The notes below the pieces were generated by a model that saw only the letters and a program-made list of their open reading frames with translations, made no database searches and had not been told where the DNA came from. From assembly GCA_947565485.1 (NCBI GenBank), contig CANOGG010000023.1, positions 1-10,020 on the forward strand: 10,020 nucleotides of DNA, read 5' to 3'. The position numbers were made by a program, and so were the translations under genes. This DNA is from an uncultured Mycoplasma sp. (GTDB taxonomy: Bacteria > Bacillota_I > Bacilli_A > RF39 > UBA660). Every line of letters begins with the position of its first letter. Position 1 is the first letter of the stretch. This document shows positions 1 to 5,385 of the stretch, piece by piece.

Positions 1-138
1 GTTCCCCAGTTTTCCAAAGAACCTCGACGTACAACTACAACTTGTAATGAGTGATAAAATAATAATTATTATCACGATAATACAAATAATAACTTTTATC
101 TTTTTATCTTTTTTATCATCATCTGTCTTCTTACTCAT
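1..138 (-). CDS. N-terminus of a membrane-anchored or lipoprotein-like exported protein (cut by window edge)
   Basis: Forty-six codons are open from an ATG at 138 to the window edge, so the gene continues to the left. The start is supported by AGAAAGGG about 8 nt upstream on the minus strand. The N-terminus is very charged (Lys and Asp, residues 3-15), followed by a hydrophobic helix of almost pure Ile/Val (about 16-31) and the sequence I-T-S-C-S-C, which could be a lipobox with Cys34 as the lipidated residue. After it comes T-S-R-F-F-G-K-L-G. It lies directly downstream of the TasA-like gene in the same direction, so it is probably co-expressed with that secretion/matrix set. The function cannot be read from 46 residues; the alternative to a lipoprotein is a simple N-terminal signal anchor. 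Confidence 0.65.
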   Translation of the reverse strand, partial: MSKKTDDDKKDKKIKVIICIIVIIIIILSLITSCSCTSRFFGKLGN

Positions 139-172
139 GTCTAAACCCTTTCTAGCAAACATTTAACTCTCA

Positions 173-229
173 AATAAGCCTATGAATATTTTGCATTATC
201 ATAGGTTTATTCGGAAGTTAAAAACTTCC
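173..229. other. Two adjacent hairpins after the TasA-like gene
   Basis: The first hairpin has 13-nt arms at 173-185 and 199-211 with a single G-T wobble and a 13-nt loop. The second has perfect 7-nt arms (GGAAGTT, 213-219; AACTTCC, 223-229) around an AAA loop. Neither is followed by a T-run on the minus strand, so they do not look like a full intrinsic terminator. They sit between the TasA-like gene and the next gene of the same orientation, and may attenuate or process the transcript so that more of the matrix protein than of the downstream product is made. That role is inference. Confidence 0.5.
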
Positions 230-242
230 ATGTTGTTATCTA

Positions 243-920
243 CTAATTAGCTTTATGATTAACTTTTGTAGTATCTTGAGCAATTGTTGTATCTATCTTA
301 ACAGTAACTTTCATATCAGCAACACTAGTAGCACCATCTGCAACAGCATTTCCTAAAGCTGTATCTTTAGCGTCATTAGTTCCAGCTCCATCATCTAACC
401 ATTTCCATGCAATGATATAAGAACCAGCAGTGCCAGATTCAATTGCACTCTTCAAACCAGCTGCATCCAATGTATAATCACCATCTGAAAGTCCTTGAAC
501 AGCAAGCTGTTTTTCAGTATCAGTAACGGTTCCAGCAGTTGCAACAGTTACAGGCTTTAGCGCAAACTTAATTGGTGATTCTGTAGTAGCAGCACCACTA
601 TCATCTAAATACATAATAGTATTTGTTACAGTTGCATCTAAAGTAACAGTATAAGGAACCTCAGAAGTAGTATCAGCAGCATGATCACCAGCATTTGAAG
701 TAAATATATAACTTCCTGAATATCCAGGAGCCATTTTACCATCAGTAAGACTAGTTAATACCATTGTCTCACTTCCTGACTTAAATCCCCATTTAGCAAC
801 AACTGCTTCACCAGTAGCAGTACTAGTACTTGAATATTTAGCGTAAGTACCAGCAACACTAGCACCAGTAATAGCAACAGCAGCCATTAAACCACCTAAA
901 ACCATAGTTTTCTTCTTCAT
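243..920 (-). CDS. TasA/CalY-like secreted matrix protein with SipW-type signal peptide
   Basis: This 225-residue protein opens with a SipW-dependent-type signal peptide: MKKK, a hydrophobic stretch at about 6-24, and the sequence G-T-Y-A-K-Y-S-S, with cleavage likely after Ala27. This start pattern is characteristic of the TasA/CalY family and other clients of SipW. The mature part is about 200 residues, has no cysteine, is rich in Thr, Ala, Asp and Gly, and looks all-beta, as expected for a fibre-forming extracellular subunit. The ribosome site is nearly ideal (AAGGAGGTG, 7 nt before ATG). The gene for its presumed processing peptidase lies directly upstream on the same strand. TasA in Bacillus subtilis forms amyloid-like biofilm fibres; assigning fibre formation here is inference, since the mature region diverges from what I can recall of TasA. 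Confidence is high for the signal type and moderate for the function. Confidence 0.8.
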   Translation of the reverse strand: MKKKTMVLGGLMAAVAITGASVAGTYAKYSSTSTATGEAVVAKWGFKSGSETMVLTSLTDGKMAPGYSGSYIFTSNAGDHAADTTSEVPYTVTLDATVTNTIMYLDDSGAATTESPIKFALKPVTVATAGTVTDTEKQLAVQGLSDGDYTLDAAGLKSAIESGTAGSYIIAWKWLDDGAGTNDAKDTALGNAVADGATSVADMKVTVKIDTTIAQDTTKVNHKAN

Positions 921-926
921 TCTTTT

Positions 927-999
927 TCACCTCCTTGTCTGTTTAAGATTTTTATATGTATAGTATAACCTATACATTTAGAAAAGGAGCTCCTTTTCT
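927..999 (-). promoter_or_regulatory. Leader of the TasA-like gene with possible ribosome-site masking
   Basis: A perfect palindrome, AGAAAAGGAGCTCCTTTTCT, lies at 980-999 (two further bases pair on each side). Its second half on the minus strand, CTCCTTTTCT, can also pair in 9 of 10 positions with AGACAAGGAG at 931-940, which contains the real Shine-Dalgarno sequence of the TasA-like gene. The transcript could therefore fold either as the local hairpin (ribosome site free) or as a long-range pairing (ribosome site masked). The base pairing is visible; a switch function is inference. The hairpin alone could also be a processing or partial termination signal after sipW. Confidence 0.35.
956..977. 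promoter_or_regulatory. Perfect 8-bp inverted repeat upstream of the TasA-like gene
   Basis: The arms ATGTATAG (956-963) and CTATACAT (970-977) are separated by 6 nt. On the minus strand the spacer contributes to a TATACT that could be a -10 element, but I see no good -35 at the right distance. The element may be an operator for a promoter internal to the sipW-tasA operon or simply an RNA hairpin. It is not the B. subtilis SinR box. Confidence 0.4.
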
Positions 1000-1043
1000 A
1001 ACGAGTTGTCTTTTATAACTGGCGCAACTACTCCAGGCTTTTT

Positions 1044-1904
1044 TTATTTCAACTTTTTAATAAGTTCATCTTTCCTCATTGTTGAATAACCTTTTACCCC
1101 TTGCTTCTTAGCTAAAACTTTAAGTTCTGCCATCGTCATCTTACTATAATCTTGTTTTCTTGTTGTAGTTTTCTTAACTGGTGTCTTTTCTTCTTTCTTA
1201 ATTTCTTCAATTATCTCTTCATATTGTTGCACTTTTTCTTCATCATTGTGAGACTTTTCAATATCTTTAATCTCTTCTTTAACTTCTTGTTTTTCCTCTT
1301 TTGCCTTTTGTTCTTCTACTTCTTTTTGTTTCTTATACTCCAAAAATTCTTTTCTATCTAACTCTCTTTGTCTCTTAGAGGATATTGCAAAGCCAATACC
1401 AAATACTAAAGTAATACATAAAAGTAAAATAATAATCGTCGTAGGTTCTGATAACTTATTCATAATTGAACCCATACCTGGTATTCTAAATATATAAATA
1501 CCCTCCACATCTTCAAAGCCAACTAAATTTTGGTCTTGTGTACTATTATTATCACCTTTAGTAATAAAATAAGTCTTACCATTCTCTTGCACCAAATCTA
1601 TAATTCTGTGAGTCGTAACTGTTCCCTCACCATCTCTAAAAGCAATAACATCTCTTACTTTTAAACTCTTAGGCTCAACTATTTTTGTAATTATTAAATC
1701 ACCCTTATAAATCTCTTCTTCCATCGAACCTGATAAAACAATAAAAGGCTTAATTCCAAAAACACTTGGTACTTTATCTTGATTAGTTTTTGATTGAAAT
1801 ATAATATATAAATTTATTAATAGAACAGGTACTAATATAATACATGCTGCCATAATTAACCAATTACTAATTGAAGTATACCATTTCTTTTTACTACTCT
1901 CCAT
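1044..1904 (-). CDS. sipW: SipW-type (ER-type) signal peptidase I with a C-terminal Rho-N/SAP-like tail
   Basis: This membrane signal peptidase cleaves exported precursors, most likely the TasA-like protein encoded next to it. I place the start at the ATG at 1904 (286 residues): AGGAAGG lies 10 nt upstream, while the in-frame TTG at 1913 is only 1 nt from it. A membrane helix spans about 12-35. The catalytic Ser60 is in S-G-S-M, and the partner residue is His99 in T-T-H-R-I instead of the bacterial Lys, which defines the ER/SipW type; Asp118 lies in K-G-D-N-N. A second membrane helix spans about 156-176. Then comes a Lys/Glu-rich, probably coiled segment (180-250) and a final module at 256-286, M-T-M-A-E-L-K-V-L-A-K-K through L-I-K-K-L-K, which resembles a Rho N-terminal/SAP helix-extended-loop-helix. 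SipW proteins usually end soon after the second helix, so this tail of about 110 residues is unusual. Confidence 0.9.
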   Translation of the reverse strand: MESSKKKWYTSISNWLIMAACIILVPVLLINLYIIFQSKTNQDKVPSVFGIKPFIVLSGSMEEEIYKGDLIITKIVEPKSLKVRDVIAFRDGEGTVTTHRIIDLVQENGKTYFITKGDNNSTQDQNLVGFEDVEGIYIFRIPGMGSIMNKLSEPTTIIILLLCITLVFGIGFAISSKRQRELDRKEFLEYKKQKEVEEQKAKEEKQEVKEEIKDIEKSHNDEEKVQQYEEIIEEIKKEEKTPVKKTTTRKQDYSKMTMAELKVLAKKQGVKGYSTMRKDELIKKLK

Positions 1905-1953
1905 CAAAAACAATCCTTCCTAAAATACAAATATTTTTTGTCTTGTACTATCA

Positions 1954-1982
1954 ATGATACCCGGAAAATAAAATCTTGTCAA
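1954..1982 (-). promoter_or_regulatory. Promoter of the sipW-tasA operon
   Basis: On the minus strand TTGACA (1977-1982) and TATCAT (1954-1959) are separated by exactly 17 nt, a strong match to a housekeeping sigma factor promoter. The -10 lies in a small inverted repeat, TATCA-T-TGATA. The predicted transcript starts near 1947 and would carry sipW, the TasA-like gene and the edge gene. Confidence 0.75.
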
Positions 1983-2333
1983 TAGCTGAGAAAAAGATTT
2001 TTTAATGTTAGTAACTCTTTACAGTTTACAATTTATAGACAAATAACATTTTTAACCCCTACCAACATTTACAATTTAAATTATCATATGTTTTTTCTAG
2101 GCAAACTCTAAGAATGTCAAGCTAAAATTAAGTAATCGTCAATAACCCAAAACATTAAAATATTATATTTTATAAGCTTACACCTAATACAGATACTAAT
2201 CAAATGAGTAAATAAAAAGTAAAGCAATTGTAATCTTTACAGTATAAAAATTTGATACAAAATAGACAAAAATAATTTACATTTTTTAAGTCAATTTATA
2301 TTAAAAAATTATCTTATAAAAAGTATCTTTTTA
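1983..2333. other. Gene-free AT-rich region with repeated TTTACA motifs
   Basis: About 350 nt between the divergent promoters of sipW and the HEPN gene contain no convincing coding frame on either strand. The plus strand carries TTTACA at 2018, 2025, 2068, 2236 and 2276, and again at 2341 just inside the next promoter. TTTACAATTTA is repeated exactly at 2025-2035 and 2068-2078, and CTTTACAGT at 2017-2025 and 2235-2243. These could be binding sites for a regulator or old duplications; no function is shown. Confidence 0.4.
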
Positions 2334-2362
2334 TTGACACTTTACACTCTAAAATTTTTAAT
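2334..2362 (+). promoter_or_regulatory. Candidate promoter of the HEPN-like gene
   Basis: TTGACA (2334-2339) is followed after 17 nt by TTTAAT (2357-2362), one base off the consensus -10. A perfect TATAAT also occurs at 2392-2397 but has no recognisable -35 in front of it, so the first pair is preferred. Confidence 0.5.
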
Positions 2363-2421
2363 TCTATCTAGCTTCTTCGAACAAAATAATATATAATAAT
2401 TAAAAAGAAAGTAGGGATATT

Positions 2422-3030
2422 GTGAATAAAAATATTAAAAAGAAATCAAAAAAGAAAATAAAAGAATTTTTTCATAATTGTGATAAAGAAAAAATAAATA
2501 TTCTAAATTTAAAACCCACTTCTATCACAAAACTGTATAATAATAAAGAACTTAAAAATATAATCAATTTCTATTTACACAATACCCCTGTGTCAAAAAT
2601 AGAAAACAAAGCGCTCGATAAAGAACTTCTAATTAAATATGGTTGGCAAAAAGAAAAACCAAATACCTATAACACCCTAGAAAAGGAACTTCTTAAAAGT
2701 GCCTCCATCGATTCTAAAAGTTATAATATAACTAAAAACATCTCTAATCAAACTCTTACAAATATGTCCCTTGATGAAAATATATGCATTCACCATCCTC
2801 GAGCTATACTAAAACAATATTCCAATGAAAACCGAATTGAATGTTTATTTCGTCATCTTAGAAATGCTATAACTCATAACCGAATTTTTATTTTAAACAA
2901 CAATTTAATTCTCCTAGAAGATTTAAATAAACAAAATAAAATATCTGCTAAAATAATCATTCCCAAACAGTCACTTCTAAAATGGATTGAAATAGTCGAT
3001 AAAAACAAAATCTTAGAAAAGAAAAACTAA
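2422..3030 (+). CDS. Putative stand-alone HEPN-family protein
   Basis: The gene encodes 202 residues with a GTG start, preceded by AGTAGGG about 7 nt upstream. The N-terminus is strongly basic (residues 1-16, mostly Lys). The informative part is residues 140-157, E-C-L-F-R-H-L-R-N-A-I-T-H-N-R: Arg147 and His152 form the R-x4-6-H motif of HEPN domains, which in active members is the RNase catalytic site. The following segment (I-L-L-E-D-L ... I-S-A-K-I-I-I-P-K) resembles the tail of the pEK499_p136-type HEPN family as I recall it. HEPN proteins occur in toxin-antitoxin and phage-defence systems, but there is no MNT antitoxin or other standard partner beside this gene. The neighbouring ATPase is 130 nt downstream and has its own promoter, so the two are probably separate units. 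The family call rests mainly on one motif. Confidence 0.6.
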   Translation: MNKNIKKKSKKKIKEFFHNCDKEKINILNLKPTSITKLYNNKELKNIINFYLHNTPVSKIENKALDKELLIKYGWQKEKPNTYNTLEKELLKSASIDSKSYNITKNISNQTLTNMSLDENICIHHPRAILKQYSNENRIECLFRHLRNAITHNRIFILNNNLILLEDLNKQNKISAKIIIPKQSLLKWIEIVDKNKILEKKN

Positions 3031-3055
3031 TATTTTTTATATATAAAAACTTTCT

Positions 3056-3111
3056 TTTACAAACGACAAAAAACGATTTTTTTATAATTTTGTCGTTTAC
3101 AGACGACAAAA
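3056..3111. promoter_or_regulatory. Triple ACGACAAAA element, probable operator of the ATPase gene
   Basis: TTTACAAACGACAAAA at 3056-3071 and TTTACAGACGACAAAA at 3096-3111 are direct repeats differing at one base. Between them the same core is inverted: TTTTGTCGTTT at 3088-3098. This gives a perfect 11-bp inverted repeat (3061-3071 with 3088-3098) and a perfect 9-bp one (3088-3096 with 3103-3111, 6-nt spacer). The last copy touches the -35 box of the promoter at 3112. The layout is that of multiple binding sites for a dimeric regulator. No regulator gene is adjacent, so the protein that binds is unknown; autoregulation by the ATPase product is one possibility. Confidence 0.6.
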
Positions 3112-3140
3112 TTGACTTACCCCACAAAAAGTGCTATAAT
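3112..3140 (+). promoter_or_regulatory. Promoter of the AAA_14/DUF4143 ATPase gene
   Basis: TTGACT (3112-3117) and a perfect TATAAT (3135-3140) are spaced by 17 nt. The predicted start of transcription near 3147 falls at the AGGAG ribosome site, giving an unusually short leader of about 14 nt before the ATG at 3161. Confidence 0.8.
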
Positions 3141-3160
3141 ACAACTAGGAGATGATTATA

Positions 3161-4357
3161 ATGATTAAAAGAACAAAGTATTTAGAAAATATCAGACCTT
3201 TTTTCAATGTTGATTTAATTAAAGTTATAACAGGAATTAGAAGAGCTGGCAAATCAACCCTATTGTTACAAATAATCGATGAACTAAAAACAAAAGAAAA
3301 AATAAATAATAATCATATTATATATATTAATTTTGAAGATGTTGAATTTTCTTTTATAAATGATTATTTAACTTTAAATAAATATATCAAAGACAAAATT
3401 AAAGACAAAGACAAATATTATTTATTTTTTGATGAAATTCAAAATATTAATTCCTGGGAAAAAACCATCAATTCCTTTAAAGCAACTTTAAACGTTTCTA
3501 TATTTATTACAGGCTCTAATAGTGACCTCTTATCCGGTGAATTAGCTACACTATTATCAGGAAGATATGTAAGTTTTAAAATATACCCTTTTACATTTAA
3601 AGAAGTATGTGAACTTAAAAAAGCCGATAAAACAGAATATGAGAATCTATTCAAAGATTACATTACTTGGGGTGGACTACCCCAACGTTTCATATTTGAA
3701 ACAGAAAAAGAAATAAGAACTTATTTAACAGATATATATGATTCAATAGTTATGAAAGACATCATAAAAAGATTCAAAATAAATGATATAGACTTATTTA
3801 ACAGAATATTAGAATATATAATGACTACAACATCACAAACTTTTTCTGCCGATAACTTAGTAAAATATTTTAGTGAACATGATAATAGAAATGTTGCCAA
3901 AGATACTATTTATAATTACTTAGAATACATGTGTCGTGGTAATCTAATTAATAAAGTTGATCGATATGACATCCGTGGCAAAAGAATCCTAAATGGCAAA
4001 TATAAATATTATTTAACAGACTTAGGTTTAGGCCAAATAATGAATACCAGTAAAAAAGAACAATTAGGAGCCTACTTAGAAACCATAGTTTATAATGAAT
4101 TAATATTTCGAGGATATGATGTAAAAATTGGTACTTTCGAAAATGGTGAAATTGATTTTATTTGTCTAAAAGACAGAGAAAAAATATATATTCAAGTAGC
4201 CTATATATTAGCTGATGAATCAGTCATAGAAAGAGAATTTAATATTTACTCTACGATTGAAGACAACTATCCTAAGTATGTAATAACTATGGATAAATTT
4301 GATTTTTCCCAAGATGGTATCATTCATAAAAACATCATTGATTGGTTATTAGAATAA
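3161..4357 (+). CDS. AAA_14/DUF4143-family ATPase
   Basis: I choose the ATG at 3161 (398 residues), which has AGGAG 9 nt upstream; the in-frame ATG at 3152 directly abuts AGGAG and is too close. The N-terminal ATPase has a Walker A motif, T-G-I-R-R-A-G-K-S-T (24-33), and Walker B, Y-L-F-F-D-E-I-Q (87-94), followed by the family's T-G-S-N-S-D-L-L-S-G-E segment (118-127) and R-Y-V-S-F-K-I-Y-P-F-T-F-K-E. A winged-helix-like linker follows (about 205-295). The C-terminal DUF4143 part has the PD-(D/E)XK-type fold signature: Glu307, E-I-D-F-I-C (330-335) and Y-I-Q-V-A-Y (343-348). The usual catalytic Lys of E/Q-x-K is absent (Q-V-A), so nuclease activity is doubtful. Family length and domain order look complete. 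The family is common in accessory regions of bacteria and archaea, and its cellular role is not established. Confidence 0.9.
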   Translation: MIKRTKYLENIRPFFNVDLIKVITGIRRAGKSTLLLQIIDELKTKEKINNNHIIYINFEDVEFSFINDYLTLNKYIKDKIKDKDKYYLFFDEIQNINSWEKTINSFKATLNVSIFITGSNSDLLSGELATLLSGRYVSFKIYPFTFKEVCELKKADKTEYENLFKDYITWGGLPQRFIFETEKEIRTYLTDIYDSIVMKDIIKRFKINDIDLFNRILEYIMTTTSQTFSADNLVKYFSEHDNRNVAKDTIYNYLEYMCRGNLINKVDRYDIRGKRILNGKYKYYLTDLGLGQIMNTSKKEQLGAYLETIVYNELIFRGYDVKIGTFENGEIDFICLKDREKIYIQVAYILADESVIEREFNIYSTIEDNYPKYVITMDKFDFSQDGIIHKNIIDWLLE

Positions 4358-4360
4358 TTA

Positions 4361-4387
4361 AAATGAGATAGCAATATCCCATTTTTT
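4361..4387. terminator. Terminator between the ATPase gene and the convergent abiE genes
   Basis: ATGAGATA (4363-4370) pairs with TATCCCAT (4375-4382), one mismatch, loop GCAA, followed on the plus strand by six Ts. On the minus strand the same stem is followed by TTTTAATTATT, so it may serve both convergent transcripts. Confidence 0.7.
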
Positions 4388-4400
4388 CATAACTACTTGT

Positions 4401-4508
4401 CTAAAGTACACAACCCAATAATAATTTTATTACTGAATTAAAATCAACATTTTTTTCTCTAGCCACATTTTTCAATTTATCTTTTAATGCTTGTACAGTA
4501 CTACTCAT
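4401..4508 (-). pseudogene. abiEii: Truncated AbiEii nucleotidyltransferase toxin (N-terminal stump only)
   Basis: An ATG at 4508 overlaps the last 8 nt of the upstream AbiEi gene (ATGAGTAG), the translational-coupling arrangement typical of abiEi-abiEii pairs. The 35-residue product starts M-S-S-T-V-Q-A-L-K-D-K-L-K-N-V-A-R-E-K-N-V and continues D-F-N-S-V-I-K-L. This resembles the N-terminus of AbiEii proteins, which normally run to about 250-300 residues and continue into a Glu-Arg-Phe-Leu segment and the nucleotidyltransferase G-G/S motif. Here the match stops at about V-I-K-L and the frame ends at TAG, 14 nt before the terminator of the convergent ATPase gene. The toxin is therefore missing its whole catalytic domain. 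The family identification of so short a stump depends on its position as well as its sequence. Confidence 0.65.
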
Positions 4509-5298
4509 AATATATTCCCACTATTAATTCCAATACTTCCTTATCTACACCCATTTTTTTAGAATATTCTGTTAATTTAACAATATCTTTATCCCTTGAC
4601 TTAACATACATTCTAACAGATTTCTTTACCTGTTCAAAATCCATTCTTCCCTTTGACCTTATTATATCACAAATACATCTTTCCCTATCATATGCTTTAA
4701 CCAAATTACCATTTGGAGTTTTAATCTCCGTAAGCCCCAAATCATATATATCTTTCGAAACATAAAATACATTACATTTTTCATTTACCATATCAACATG
4801 ATAACTCTGAGGAACTGTAACAGTATAAGTATAAGGAAATTCCTCTGTTAAATCATAAAAATATAACGCATTCATATGAGAAAAAACAGCCTTTTTATAT
4901 CTTAACTGAAAAGAAAAATAACTATCCTCAAAAGTATCTGTTAAAATATAAACTCCCCGAGAAATTCTCTCTATAAGACAAGCATCCTCCATTATTTTTA
5001 AATATTGTCTACTAATATTAAGAGGTTCAATCATTCTAGTAGAAATTATCCCATTATTCACAATCATTAATTGTCTAATAATATCGATATATATATTAGC
5101 TTTCTCTTTTGGAAAATCGCACAAAAAATCCTGCATTCTCTCAATTAATACTTTAATACTTTTAAATTGCCATAAATTATCCCTAACTTTTTTATTCAAC
5201 TCTTCCTTTATCTGTTTTATAGTTTCTTCAAGCGAATTTATGCTTTTAACATAATTTTCTAAAATTATTGGCTCTATCTTAAATTTAATTGCCTGCAT
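4501..5298 (-). CDS. abiEi: AbiEi-type antitoxin/repressor of a type IV toxin-antitoxin system, with N-terminal extension
   Basis: AbiEi is the antitoxin and autorepressor of the AbiE phage-abortive system. Numbered from the ATG at 5298 (265 residues), residues 71-120 form a winged helix (I-I-R-Q-L-M-I-V-N-N-G-I-I-S-T-R ... L-I-E-R-I-S-R-G-V-Y-I-L). They are followed by the conserved AbiEi region: K-A-V-F-S-H-M-N-A-L-Y-F-Y-D-L, P-Y-T-Y-T-V-T-V-P, and A-Y-D-R-E-R-C-I-C-D-I-I-R. About 70 residues of charged, probably helical sequence precede the winged helix, whereas typical family members of about 200 residues begin near it. An earlier in-frame ATG at 5355 lies inside the predicted promoter and operator, upstream of the transcription start, so I reject it. 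The preferred ATG has AAAGGG 15 nt upstream, longer than ideal. The partner toxin gene downstream is reduced to a stump, so this antitoxin is orphaned. Confidence 0.85.
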   Translation of the reverse strand: MQAIKFKIEPIILENYVKSINSLEETIKQIKEELNKKVRDNLWQFKSIKVLIERMQDFLCDFPKEKANIYIDIIRQLMIVNNGIISTRMIEPLNISRQYLKIMEDACLIERISRGVYILTDTFEDSYFSFQLRYKKAVFSHMNALYFYDLTEEFPYTYTVTVPQSYHVDMVNEKCNVFYVSKDIYDLGLTEIKTPNGNLVKAYDRERCICDIIRSKGRMDFEQVKKSVRMYVKSRDKDIVKLTEYSKKMGVDKEVLELIVGIYYE

Positions 5299-5330
5299 AC
5301 CATCATTATAAATCCCTTTTCTTTCTTTGA

Positions 5331-5371
5331 CAAACACACTGAAATTATAATACATTTCAGTGTGTTTGCAA
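5331..5371 (-). promoter_or_regulatory. abiEi promoter covered by a perfect 15-bp inverted repeat
   Basis: Arms CAAACACACTGAAAT (5331-5345) and ATTTCAGTGTGTTTG (5354-5368) match perfectly around an 8-nt spacer. On the minus strand a TATAAT (5344-5349) lies across the spacer and one arm, and TTGCAA (5366-5371) is 16 nt upstream. AbiEi proteins are known to repress their own operons by binding inverted repeats in the promoter, so this is very probably the AbiEi operator. It also implies that translation begins downstream, at 5298. Confidence 0.75.
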
Positions 5372-5385
5372 AATAAGCCCTACTC

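Noticed and set aside
1152..1361. Plus-strand open frame rich in Phe and Leu
   Set aside because: It is the antisense shadow of the Lys/Glu-rich tail of the SipW-type peptidase; there is no ribosome site or promoter and the composition is explained by the complement of AAA/GAA codons.
3034..3049. The AT-only palindrome TTTTTATATATAAAAA after the HEPN gene as a terminator
   Set aside because: The stem has no G-C pairs and would be unstable; it is better regarded as AT-rich spacer.
3439..3654. Minus-strand open frame of 71 codons inside the ATPase gene
   Set aside because: It is fully antisense to the conserved ATPase domain and has no homology signature or ribosome site.
4501..5355. The ATG at 5355 as the abiEi start
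   Set aside because: It lies inside the inverted-repeat operator and upstream of the predicted transcription start, and has no ribosome site.
5331..5368. The 15-bp inverted repeat as a transposon end or terminator
   Set aside because: It has no T-run, no transposase and no target duplication, and overlaps a good promoter in front of an AbiEi gene, which fits an operator better.
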